Below, piece after piece: positions 1 to 8,789 of a stretch of DNA of 32,986 bases. The notes under the pieces were generated by a model, which was not told where the DNA came from, searched no databases, and was given only the letters and a program-made list of their open reading frames with translations. The first letter of the stretch is position 1. The number at the start of each line of letters is the position of its first letter. The stretch is from Desulfovibrio porci. GTDB lineage: Bacteria > Desulfobacterota > Desulfovibrionia > Desulfovibrionales > Desulfovibrionaceae. Location of the stretch: NCBI RefSeq assembly GCF_009696265.1, contig NZ_VUMH01000022.1, positions 1-32,986 of the forward strand, in the 5' to 3' direction. The position numbers and the translations under genes were made by a program.

Positions 1-65
1 AACGACTTTTTTTCGTTTCGCGAACATTTTTTTCGCTGCGGTCAAAAGTTGTTGTTCAGTCGCGG

Positions 66-120
66 GAAGTGGAAGATATCCAGACGCCCTCTCCCTGTCA
101 ACGCCTTTTTGTAAAATTTT
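66..120 (-). promoter_or_regulatory. Strong sigma-70 promoter with UP-like element, firing out of the left edge
   Basis: Read on the minus strand there is a perfect -35 TTGACA (96-101), a 17-bp spacer and a -10 TATCTT (73-78), placing the transcription start near 66. Directly upstream of the -35 is an A/T-rich block (about 105-120) resembling the UP elements of rRNA promoters. No protein gene begins between here and the window edge; downstream sequence is A-tract rich. The transcript therefore leaves the window, and an rRNA, tRNA or other highly expressed operon is the likely target. Promoter elements are seen; the target is inferred. Confidence 0.7.
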
Positions 121-176
121 CCTCACTTCGTTGTCACATCCGCCCAAAAGCTACGAATGGCGCTGGCTGGCGCGGA

Positions 177-803
177 TCAGGCCATACCCCGGCGACCGCG
201 CCAGACCCGCAACAGCACCACCAACAGCACGCCGCCGAGAACGCACGCATATCCCCACTCGCCGCCGGTAGCCCACGGCAAAGGCCGCGCGGAAGGCAGC
301 AAGGCCAGCAGAATGGTCAGCATGCAGCCCAAAGCGGCAGCCGTGGCGTACCAGGTTTCCTCCACGGCGCGGGCGGTGTCGCCCAGGGCCACGTCACGGA
401 TCAGGCCGGGCGTCAGACCCGCCAACAGCCCCAGAACCAGCGCGCCCGCCGCCCCCAGGCGCATGCCGCACAGGGTTCCCAGGCAGGCCGCCAGCCCCAG
501 GCTCAGGCTGTCCAGCCAGAAAAACAGGCGTTCGCCGAAACGCCCCAGCCCGCCCGACACGGCCCCGGCCAAAGCCCCGGCCAGAACCACGCCCGGCAGG
601 TGGCGCATGACCAGCGCCACCCCGTCCGGGCCGTTGAGCAGGCATTCCCGCAGCAGCGCGCCGGACAGACCGCAAAGACAGCCCAGCACGGCCGCGCCCG
701 TGATGTGGCCGCCGTAGAGACGCCCCCGGCAGGAAGCGGCGGCGGCCAGCAAAAAGCCGGCCGCCATGTCGAAAGATCCAAACCAGAAGGAAAAACCGGG
801 CAT
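177..803 (-). CDS. TRIC/UPF0126 family membrane protein (YicG-like)
   Basis: Predicted inner-membrane protein of 208 residues with two copies of the UPF0126 (PF03458) repeat. The first half carries FDMAAGFLLAAAASCRGRLYG followed by the signature SGALLRECLL; the second carries LDSLSLGLAACLGTLCGM followed by the signature TPGLIRDVALGD. About six or seven hydrophobic helices are visible. Family members are TRIC-type cation channels or small-solute (glycine) permeases; substrate here is unknown. The ATG at 803 lies two bases after the rny stop, so it is probably translationally coupled and co-transcribed with rny. A longer upstream reading of this frame runs inside rny and is not real. Length matches the family (about 200 aa). 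Confidence 0.8.
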   Translation of the reverse strand: MPGFSFWFGSFDMAAGFLLAAAASCRGRLYGGHITGAAVLGCLCGLSGALLRECLLNGPDGVALVMRHLPGVVLAGALAGAVSGGLGRFGERLFFWLDSLSLGLAACLGTLCGMRLGAAGALVLGLLAGLTPGLIRDVALGDTARAVEETWYATAAALGCMLTILLALLPSARPLPWATGGEWGYACVLGGVLLVVLLRVWRGRRGMA

Positions 804-805
804 AC

Positions 806-2365
806 CTATTTGGCGAAGCCCACGGCCCGCCGCTCGCGGATGACCGTGACCCGGATCTGGCCGGGATAGGTCAGATTTTTCTCGATCTTTTCCGCGATAT
901 CCTTGCAGAGGATATAGGTGGTGTCGTCGTCCACGTTTTCGGAATTGACCATGACCCGGATTTCGCGCCCGGCCTGGATGGCGTACGCCTTGGTCACGCC
1001 GTCGAAGCTGGTGGCGATGCCCTCCAGATCTTCCAGGCGTTTGACGTAGTTCTCCAGCAATTCCTTGCGCGCGCCGGGCCGCGCCCCGGAGATGGAGTCC
1101 GCGGCCTGCACCAACACAGCCAAGGCCGTTGAAGGTCGCTGATCCTCGTGGTGGGCGGCAATGGCGTGAATAATTTCCTGGCTTTCGTTGTACTTCTTGG
1201 CCAGATCCGCGCCGATCAGGGCGTGCGGCCCCTCCACCTCGTGGTCCACGGCCTTGCCGATGTCGTGCAGCAGACCGGCGCGCTTGGCTTTCTTGACGTC
1301 CATGCCCAACTCGGCGGCCATCATGCCGCAGAGCGCGGAAACCTCCAGCGAATGTTGAAGCACGTTCTGGGTGAAGGAGGTGCGGTAGCGCAACTGCCCG
1401 AGCAGGCGGACGATTTCCGGATGGATGCCGTGCACCCCGGCGTCGAAGGTGGCCTGCTCGCCCACTTCGCGCACCTGGGTATCCAGCTCCTGTTCGCATT
1501 TCTGGACAATGTCCTCAATGCGGGCCGGGTGGATGCGGCCGTCCTGGATCAGACGCTCCAGGGCCATCCTGGCCACCTGCCGCCGCAAGGGACTGTACGC
1601 GGAAAGGATAACAGTCTCCGGCGTGTCGTCGATAATCAGGTCCACGCCCGTGGCAGCCTCCAGGGCGCGGATGTTGCGGCCCTCGCGGCCGATGATCCGG
1701 CCCTTCATGTCCTCGCTGGGCAGGGGCACGGCCGTGACCGTCTGCTCGTTCACATAGTCTCCGGCATAGCGCTGGATGACGTTGCAGAGGATTTCCTTGG
1801 CCTTGCGGTCGGCGGTTTCGCGGGCTTCCATTTCGATCTGGCGGATCATCCGCGCCGACTCGTGGCGGGTTTTCGCCTCAATTTCCGAGAAAAGGCGCTC
1901 TTTGGCTTCCTCGGCGGTAAAGCCCGCGATCTGGGCCAGACGCTGTTCCTGCTCCTCAATGCGGGTCTGCAAAAATTCTTCGGATTCGGCCAGCTGGCGT
2001 TCCTTGCGGGCCAGATCCTTTTCCGTGCTCAGGAGTTCATGCTCCTTCTCGGTGGCCTTTTCCAGTTTATCCTCAAGGCGGCTGCCCATCTCGTCCAGCT
2101 TGCGTTCCCGGAGCTTGACCTCGCGTTCCCGTTCCTTGAATTCGTTTTCCAATTCACGTTTCTGATTGAACAAATCATCCTGGCCCTGGAGCAAAATCTC
2201 CTTTTTCTGGGCCTGCGCCTCTTTGCGCGCCTCCTCCACAATGCGCTTCGCCAGCTCATCGGCGTCGCCGATGCGCTTGGTGGTCACCCAACGGTGCACC
2301 AGAGCGCCGGCCGATACCCCCACCAGCACGGCTGCCGCAAGCGCGAGAATGAACAGAAAATCCAT
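806..2365 (-). CDS. rny: Ribonuclease Y
   Basis: Membrane-anchored endoribonuclease that initiates mRNA decay; 519 residues, the usual family length. Domains in order: one N-terminal membrane helix (about residues 3-23), a long charged coiled coil (about 30-200), a KH RNA-binding domain with the [14 protein letters not shown] motif (about 220-280), and an HD phosphohydrolase domain with the [10 protein letters not shown] and LLHDIGKA motifs, the latter holding the catalytic His-Asp pair, followed by AAHHED. The ATG at 2365 is preceded by AGAGAGG about 8 nt away. The gene lies downstream of the 6S RNA gene and is followed immediately by the UPF0126 gene. Nothing is unusual in the protein. Confidence 0.97.
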   Translation of the reverse strand: MDFLFILALAAAVLVGVSAGALVHRWVTTKRIGDADELAKRIVEEARKEAQAQKKEILLQGQDDLFNQKRELENEFKEREREVKLRERKLDEMGSRLEDKLEKATEKEHELLSTEKDLARKERQLAESEEFLQTRIEEQEQRLAQIAGFTAEEAKERLFSEIEAKTRHESARMIRQIEMEARETADRKAKEILCNVIQRYAGDYVNEQTVTAVPLPSEDMKGRIIGREGRNIRALEAATGVDLIIDDTPETVILSAYSPLRRQVARMALERLIQDGRIHPARIEDIVQKCEQELDTQVREVGEQATFDAGVHGIHPEIVRLLGQLRYRTSFTQNVLQHSLEVSALCGMMAAELGMDVKKAKRAGLLHDIGKAVDHEVEGPHALIGADLAKKYNESQEIIHAIAAHHEDQRPSTALAVLVQAADSISGARPGARKELLENYVKRLEDLEGIATSFDGVTKAYAIQAGREIRVMVNSENVDDDTTYILCKDIAEKIEKNLTYPGQIRVTVIRERRAVGFAK

Positions 2366-2554
2366 GAAACCAGCCTCTCTTTATGAATACGGGCGTAGCG
2401 CCCGGCAGACACCGGCAGCCGCGACAAAACGCGACCGCCGCAGCGGATTGCCCGGAGAGCGTGAACCCTGTGGCTGGCTGCCGGAAATACCGGCACGAAG
2501 GATACATTGCGCGAAGAGGCCGCCCAGAACCGGCGTCCGGCAAGAGAATTCCGT
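2366..2554 (-). other. Leader between 6S RNA and rny
   Basis: No protein gene is visible. On the minus strand the leader contains two small hairpins: GCCGG/CCGGC (2480-2494) and GGGCG/CGCCC (2391-2403), the latter about 25 nt upstream of the rny start codon. I cannot assign a clear promoter. It is presumably the rny 5' region. Confidence 0.4.
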
Positions 2555-2750
2555 AAAAAACACTGGCGTAATCCCCAGAGCGCCGTGTCATGTCTGCGGT
2601 GCAGAACCTGGTTGCCCAGGTCGGGCGCCCGTGTGCTTTTTTCAGGCTTCCCGCACGAGTCGGGCATGCACACAAAAAGCAGAGACAGCACCCATTGTTA
2701 CTACTTGTCAGGTTAGCACCGAGACATAAATCACGCACACCCCAGGGAAA
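2555..2750 (-). ncRNA. ssrS: 6S RNA
   Basis: Regulatory RNA that mimics an open promoter and binds sigma-70 RNA polymerase. Called by structure and position. On the minus strand the ends pair: CCCTGGGG (2747-2740) with CTCTGGGG (2580-2573), continued by CGTG/CACG. Further in, ATGTCT-C-GGTGC (2727-2716) pairs with GCACC-GC-AGACAT (2602-2590). There follows an asymmetric central bubble whose 3' strand holds the hairpin ACCTGG-GCAA-CCAGGT (2621-2606), the hallmark 6S arrangement. An apical stem contains GCTTTTT/AAAAAGC (2680-2674 with 2641-2635). Paired length is about 175 nt, close to the usual 180. Location directly after zapA is the conserved synteny. A run of six T (2560-2555) after a short stem probably ends it. 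Confidence 0.85.
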
Positions 2751-2763
2751 TCGTCAAAAGAGC

Positions 2764-3036
2764 CTACACGGACTCCTCTATTTTAGAAAGCAGGGAAGTG
2801 ATGCGATTCTGCACATCATCCAGCTTTATCTTCGACTGCAATAAATCATCCGCCAGACCAAGGGCCAGAAAGGTCAGCAAAATATCCTTGCTTTGCCCTC
2901 CGTGGGACCTCAGTTTCTGGTCTGCAAACCGTTCTTCCATCAACCGCACGGCGCGTTGCACCCGCTCCATGTCGGCACCGGGTTTGAATGATATCTCAAG
3001 CCCGAGAACAGTAAGGTTGATGTTTTCCTGATTCAC
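2764..3036 (-). CDS. zapA: Cell division protein ZapA
   Basis: Small cytosolic protein (90 residues) that cross-links FtsZ filaments. The N-terminal part (INLTVLGLEISFKPGAD) matches the ZapA globular head, and the C-terminal half is an amphipathic helix for dimerisation (ALGLADDLLQ through SLLSKIEE). Length fits short ZapA proteins. The start is a GTG at 3036, six bases after the zapB stop, with a weak upstream AGG; the gene is coupled to zapB. The 6S RNA gene follows directly, as in many proteobacteria. Confidence 0.85.
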   Translation of the reverse strand: MNQENINLTVLGLEISFKPGADMERVQRAVRLMEERFADQKLRSHGGQSKDILLTFLALGLADDLLQSKIKLDDVQNRITSLLSKIEESV

Positions 3037-3042
3037 AAAAAC

Positions 3043-3288
3043 CTACTCAACACTGTCGTGCTCTTGAATGCGGCGCAGCAGGGCGTCAATGCGCTTGAGC
3101 GCTTCAACGCGCAAATGTTCCTCCTGTGTCAGAGCATCGCGCAGCTTGCGGTTTTCCTCTTCCAGAACGGCCTTTTCCGCCACAACGGCGGAGGACTCGG
3201 CACGGAGGCGGACATTTTCCGCTTCAAGGCGGTCCAGTTTGTCCAAAAGTTCCGTAACACGGGATTCAAGCTGTTCCAGAAGTTCCAT
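3043..3288 (-). CDS. zapB: ZapB-like coiled-coil cell division protein
   Basis: Protein of 81 residues that is almost entirely coiled coil with heptad leucines and many Glu/Arg, beginning MELLEQLESRVTELLDKLD. Size, composition and position immediately upstream of zapA match ZapB-type proteins, which join ZapA to the Z-ring. Sequence is too low in complexity to exclude another small coiled-coil protein. No Shine-Dalgarno is visible before the ATG; a possible promoter (TTGCCA at 3318-3323, 17-bp spacer, TATCTA at 3295-3300) would start transcription at or beside the ATG, so the message may be leaderless. Confidence 0.75.
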   Translation of the reverse strand: MELLEQLESRVTELLDKLDRLEAENVRLRAESSAVVAEKAVLEEENRKLRDALTQEEHLRVEALKRIDALLRRIQEHDSVE

Positions 3289-3294
3289 GACTTT

Positions 3295-3323
3295 TAGATA
3301 GCACCGGCCCCCGGCCTTGGCAA
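3295..3323 (-). promoter_or_regulatory. Possible zapB-zapA promoter
   Basis: Minus strand: -35 TTGCCA (5 of 6), spacer 17, -10 TATCTA preceded by TGC (extended -10 context). The -10 matches the consensus at only its first three positions. Predicted start is at 3287-3289, coinciding with the zapB ATG. Confidence 0.4.
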
Positions 3324-3344
3324 GAATGGAAGTCTTGCGCGGAC

Positions 3345-3380
3345 AAAAAAAGCCGTCCCTTCGCGGCGTCGCGGACGGCC
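3345..3380 (-). terminator. Rho-independent terminator upstream of zapB
   Basis: On the minus strand GCCGTCC (3379-3373) pairs with GGACGGC (3358-3352) around a GC-rich loop and is followed by seven T (3351-3345). It ends transcription coming from the glmU side and separates that unit from zapB-zapA. Confidence 0.85.
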
Positions 3381-3559
3381 CCGGAGACGGCCTGGAAAGC
3401 CGTTTTCGTCGAAGATAAGGAACGAAAGCCGCACGGAAACCGGCCGCAGCGATAGCGGCAATAGTGCGGAAATATTACGAAATAGCGGCATGCGGCACGA
3501 GTGAATTTTTAATACTCTTTCCGTCCGCGCCACGGTTGTTTTTTCCGGCAGCGCGTCGG
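3381..3559 (-). other. Intergenic stretch without a recognisable gene
   Basis: Between the terminator and the first copy of the glmU-end repeat. An open frame crosses this area on the minus strand but has no family resemblance, no ribosome binding site and skewed Arg/Pro-rich composition, so I do not call it. Nothing else is recognised. Confidence 0.4.
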
Positions 3560-3625
3560 CAGTGTTACAGCACAACGTCATCCCCCTATCCCCTTCGGGG
3601 AAAATTCTTCTGACGCCCACGGGCT
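3560..3625 (-). repeat. Direct repeat copy A: duplicated 3' end of glmU
   Basis: A 66-bp segment identical at 64 positions to 3750-3815. On the minus strand it encodes the final GlmU residues ARGRQKNFPRRG and the TAG stop, then about 28 bp of downstream sequence. There is no glmU body attached, so this is a detached gene tail. Confidence 0.9.
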
Positions 3626-3688
3626 GCGCCAGCCGTTGGCCTGCAAGGCATTTACGGAAGCGACCAGGGGCGGCTCGCAGAGCCGTTC

Positions 3689-3722
3689 CCGTAGGGTGAG
3701 GCACGAACCCGTACGGGAATCG
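3689..3722. repeat. Long inverted repeat between the two glmU-end copies
   Basis: TTCCCGTA...TACGGGAA with an inner GGGT/ACCC extension forms a 12-bp stem with a single bulge and about a 9-nt loop. A second hairpin, CGGCTC/GAGCCG, lies just beside it. Neither is followed by a T-run, so neither looks like an intrinsic terminator. Confidence 0.7.
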
Positions 3723-3749
3723 ACAGCAGAGATGGCGACAGCTAGCCCG

Positions 3750-3815
3750 CAGTGTTATAGCACAACGTCATCCCCCTATCCCCTTCGGGGGAAATTCTTC
3801 TGACGCCCACGGGCT
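3750..3815 (-). repeat. Direct repeat copy B: native 3' end of glmU
   Basis: Overlaps the last 12 codons and stop of glmU plus the bases after it. Differs from copy A by two substitutions, one of them synonymous (TTC versus TTT). Period between copies is exactly 190 bp. Confidence 0.9.
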
Positions 3816-5128
3816 ATGCCCATCTCATCGGCGGGCACGTCCTTGGTGATGACCGAGCCCGCGCCCACCAGGGCGTTGTCGCCCACGCTGACCGGCGCCA
3901 CCAGGGCCGTGTTGCTGCCGATAAAGGCTTTTTCCCCGATGCTGGTCTGATATTTGTGCTTGCCGTCGTAATTGCAGGTGATGGTCCCCGCGCCGATGTT
4001 CGCGCCCGCGCCGATCCGGGCGTCGCCCAGGTAGCTCAGGTGGTTGGCCTTGGCCCCCTTGCCCAGGCAGGCCTTTTTCAGCTCCACGAAATTGCCCACG
4101 TGGGATTCGGCCTCCAGCTCCGCGCCGGGGCGCAAACGCGCAAAGGGTCCCACCAGCGCGCCCTCGCCCACCCGCGCGCCTTCAAGGTGCGAGAAAGAAC
4201 GAATTTCCGCGCCCTCACGGATCAGGCAGTCACGCACCACGCAATGCGAGGCCACGGAAGCGCCGCGCCGGATTTCCGTGCGCCCGCAGATTTCACAGGG
4301 GCCGGTCAGTTCCGCGCCGGGCTCAATCCGGGCCAGCGGGCTCACGCGGATCAGGTCCGGCGCGTGCAGAATCACGCCCGAGGCCAGAAGCTGTTCCGCC
4401 GTGCGGGCGCGCAGCAGCTCTTCCATGCGGGAAAGCTCCAGCGGGGAGTTGACGCCCAGCAGGCTGTCGTCCCGCCCGCACTCCACGCCGCGCACGGTAT
4501 AGTTTTCCGCCACGGCCAGACCGATAAGATCGGTGATGTAATACTCGCCGCTCTTGTTGTCGTTGCCCAGACGCGGCAGCAGGCTTTCCACGGCGGCCAG
4601 GCTGAGCTGGTACATGCCCGCGTTGACTTCGCCGCTTTCCGGGCCGTGGCGGGCCGGATCATAATCCTTGGCCTCCACAATGCCGAGCACCCGCCCCTGC
4701 TTGCGCACCACCCGGCCGTAAGCGCCGGGATTGTCCAGCACAATGGTGGCGAAAGCCAGTTCCGCGCCGTCGGCTTCGGCCAGGAAGTCACGCACCAGCG
4801 TTTCGGAAAGCAGGGGCGCGTCGCCGTTGACCACGAGCAGATGGGTGCAGCCCGCCTCGGAAAGCGCCGGCAGGGCCCGCATCAGGGCGTGCCCCGTGCC
4901 AAGCTGTTCGGTCTGGAAGACCAGGCGCGCGTCCGGAAAGGCCGCTTCCACCATTTCTGCCCGATGGCCCACCACCATCCAGACGTCTTCATCAAAAACC
5001 GGCCGCAGGGCCGCGCGCACATAGGCCAGCATGGGCTCGCCCAGCAGGGTCTGCAGAACTTTGGGGCGGTTTGAATGCATGCGGGTGCCCTTGCCCGCCG
5101 CCAGAATAAGAGCCGCGTTTTTCGGCAT
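3776..5128 (-). CDS. glmU: Bifunctional UDP-GlcNAc pyrophosphorylase / GlcN-1-P acetyltransferase
   Basis: Makes UDP-N-acetylglucosamine for peptidoglycan and lipopolysaccharide: the C-terminal domain acetylates glucosamine-1-phosphate, the N-terminal domain then adds UMP. 450 residues, normal for GlmU. The nucleotidyltransferase signature LILAAGKGTRM is at residues 7-17; a left-handed beta-helix of hexapeptide repeats fills the C-terminal half, with the acetyl-transfer site motifs NHLSYLGD and CNYDGKHKYQT. Start chosen at the ATG at 5128, which has AAGGAGAA 6-7 nt upstream; a longer frame to 5317 has no support. The protein ends ARGRQKNFPRRG, and this tail is duplicated downstream. A strong hairpin lies 25 nt upstream of the start codon. 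Confidence 0.96.
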   Translation of the reverse strand: MPKNAALILAAGKGTRMHSNRPKVLQTLLGEPMLAYVRAALRPVFDEDVWMVVGHRAEMVEAAFPDARLVFQTEQLGTGHALMRALPALSEAGCTHLLVVNGDAPLLSETLVRDFLAEADGAELAFATIVLDNPGAYGRVVRKQGRVLGIVEAKDYDPARHGPESGEVNAGMYQLSLAAVESLLPRLGNDNKSGEYYITDLIGLAVAENYTVRGVECGRDDSLLGVNSPLELSRMEELLRARTAEQLLASGVILHAPDLIRVSPLARIEPGAELTGPCEICGRTEIRRGASVASHCVVRDCLIREGAEIRSFSHLEGARVGEGALVGPFARLRPGAELEAESHVGNFVELKKACLGKGAKANHLSYLGDARIGAGANIGAGTITCNYDGKHKYQTSIGEKAFIGSNTALVAPVSVGDNALVGAGSVITKDVPADEMGIARGRQKNFPRRG

Positions 5129-5153
5129 AGAATTTCTCCTTGAGCATTTCACG

Positions 5154-5179
5154 GCGATGCGTTGCAGACAACGCATCGC
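5154..5179 (-). promoter_or_regulatory. Leader hairpin just upstream of glmU
   Basis: Perfect 11-bp inverted repeat GCGATGCGTTG / CAACGCATCGC with a 4-nt loop, 25 nt before the glmU ATG and close to its Shine-Dalgarno. No T-run follows it. A second hairpin GGCGCT/AGCGCC (5207-5220) precedes it in the same transcript. Confidence 0.6.
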
Positions 5180-5358
5180 GGAGCATCTGACACATGTTAT
5201 GCGCCAGGCGCTCCAGCGCCGCCCTGCCGGCGACAAAACGGAATAACGCAGGCCGAGCAATAGCCCCTTAACCGGCTTTGGGCAAGACGGCGCCGCCGCC
5301 CGGCGGCAAAAAAACACACCGGCGGCACAAGCGTCACACAGAGGCCTCGGGAGGGTTC

Positions 5359-5832
5359 TCAGCCGATCTGCTCAGAAAAATCCGCGGGTTTTGCGCTGAT
5401 GGCGCGCTCCTCCAGACGGGCCAGACGCTCGCGCAGGTCGGCGTTCCGGCTCCAAAGCTGACGGTTTTCGTCCCAAGCCCGGCCGAGTCGCTCCAGCAGT
5501 CCGTCCCGCTGCGCCTCCACTTCAGAGAGCTTCACCTCCAGTTTCCGGCAGCGCGCGCAGTCAGCGCCTCCGGCAACACCAGCCGGAACCGCTGACGCGT
5601 CCGAAGCGTCGCGCGCGGCCTGGACGCCGGGGCGCATGGGCCCCCTGCCCGTCAGCAACCAGCGAGGTTCTATATCATAACGCTCACATACGGCTATAAT
5701 AAAAGCCGATCCGGGCATCTGAGCATTCCGCTCATATGCGCCCACCGCCGCCTTGCTCACGCCGAGCCGTTTGCTGAATTCATCCTGGGAAGCAGTGCCT
5801 CGGACGAGTTTCAGCCTTTCTCCGATGGTCAT
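5359..5832 (-). CDS. XRE-family (phage CI-like) transcriptional regulator
   Basis: DNA-binding protein of 157 residues. Residues 1-66 form a helix-turn-helix domain of the phage CI-repressor type: MTIGERLKLVRG, the HTH SQDEFSKRLGVSKAAVGAYE, then the family ending ERYDIEPRWLLTGRGP. Residues 80-150 contain a Cys pair (CARC) and a leucine/arginine-rich coiled coil, likely for dimerisation; there is no LexA-type peptidase domain, so RecA-triggered cleavage is unlikely. ATG at 5832 has GGAAG close upstream; a GTG at 5892 would add 20 residues. Divergent from the hybrid kinase and probably binds the intervening palindrome. It may be a domesticated phage regulator; no other phage gene is nearby. Confidence 0.85.
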   Translation of the reverse strand: MTIGERLKLVRGTASQDEFSKRLGVSKAAVGAYERNAQMPGSAFIIAVCERYDIEPRWLLTGRGPMRPGVQAARDASDASAVPAGVAGGADCARCRKLEVKLSEVEAQRDGLLERLGRAWDENRQLWSRNADLRERLARLEERAISAKPADFSEQIG

Positions 5833-5932
5833 AGGCTTCCAGCAGTTTCGTCCGCGAACCGAAACGGCACCCCGGTCCAACACAGGGACCACGAGATGTG
5901 CCGCCTTTTAGAGCCAGATAGATATTTTTATA

Positions 5933-5962
5933 TTGACCATGGCTATTATAAAAGCTAAAGTC
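5933..5962 (+). promoter_or_regulatory. Kinase promoter overlapping a candidate XRE operator
   Basis: Plus strand: -35 TTGACC (5933-5938), 17-bp spacer, -10 TAAAGT (5956-5961). Within it is the imperfect palindrome GAC-N4-GCT (5935-5944), 8 bp, AGC-N4-GTC (5953-5962), the size expected for a helix-turn-helix dimer. On the minus strand the centre contains a perfect -10 TATAAT (5950-5945) without a good -35, which could serve the regulator gene. One dimer could therefore act on both genes. Confidence 0.5.
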
Positions 5963-5970
5963 GATTCGCA

Positions 5971-6074
5971 GGCGGTTAAAGGTTCGGATTGCAGCACGCC
6001 AAACCTTAACCGCCCCTCCGGGGGAAAGCAATCTTGTCCCCCCTTCGCGGACGGACATTCTTTGTCCGTCCGCG
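5971..6074 (+). promoter_or_regulatory. Structured 5' leader of the hybrid kinase gene
   Basis: Two strong hairpins. Hairpin 1 pairs GGCGGTTAAAGGTT (5971-5984) with AAACCTTAACCGCC (6001-6014), nine perfect base pairs then a bulge. Hairpin 2 is an 11-bp perfect stem, CGCGGACGGAC (6046-6056) with GTCCGTCCGCG (6064-6074), loop of 7. Neither has a following T-run. They lie in the roughly 225-nt leader between the predicted start of transcription and the kinase ATG. I do not recognise a known riboswitch. Confidence 0.55.
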
Positions 6075-6192
6075 CTGCTCAATGCGTCCGGCCACGGACC
6101 ATGCGCTTGCGGAGTGCGGCAACCATTTCCGCCGGGAAGTGAGGCTCAAAAACAGTCCCGTACCCCTACAGACAGCGCCGGGAGCAGAGCGC

Positions 6193-8667
<2,475 letters not shown>

Positions 8668-8687
8668 GACAGGAGCACCCTCCACGT

Positions 8688-8733
8688 AAAAGCGGCTTTT
8701 CCCCGGACGGACCTGTGGGAAAAGCCGCTTTTT
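8688..8733. terminator. Bidirectional terminator between the kinase and clpB
   Basis: AAAAGCGGCTTTTCCC (8688-8703) pairs with GGGAAAAGCCGCTTTT (8717-8732), a 16-bp stem with T-runs at its end on both strands. Serves the convergent kinase (plus) and clpB (minus) transcripts. Confidence 0.9.
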
Positions 8734-8789
8734 ATCAACGCCGTGTCCAGCCGGGCCGCAGTGTTCGCCGCCGCCCCGGCAATCCACAT

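Noticed and set aside
2256..2738. Open frames across the zapA-rny gap
   Set aside because: They overlap the 6S RNA and rny in other frames; the RNA fold explains the sequence better.
3294..3704. A 136-codon minus-strand open frame downstream of glmU
   Set aside because: Arg/Pro-rich, crosses the repeat copy and the intrinsic terminator, and has no family features.
5359..5832. Evidence for a resident prophage around the CI-like regulator
   Set aside because: No integrase, structural or lysis genes and no att-like repeats flank it; the regulator stands alone.
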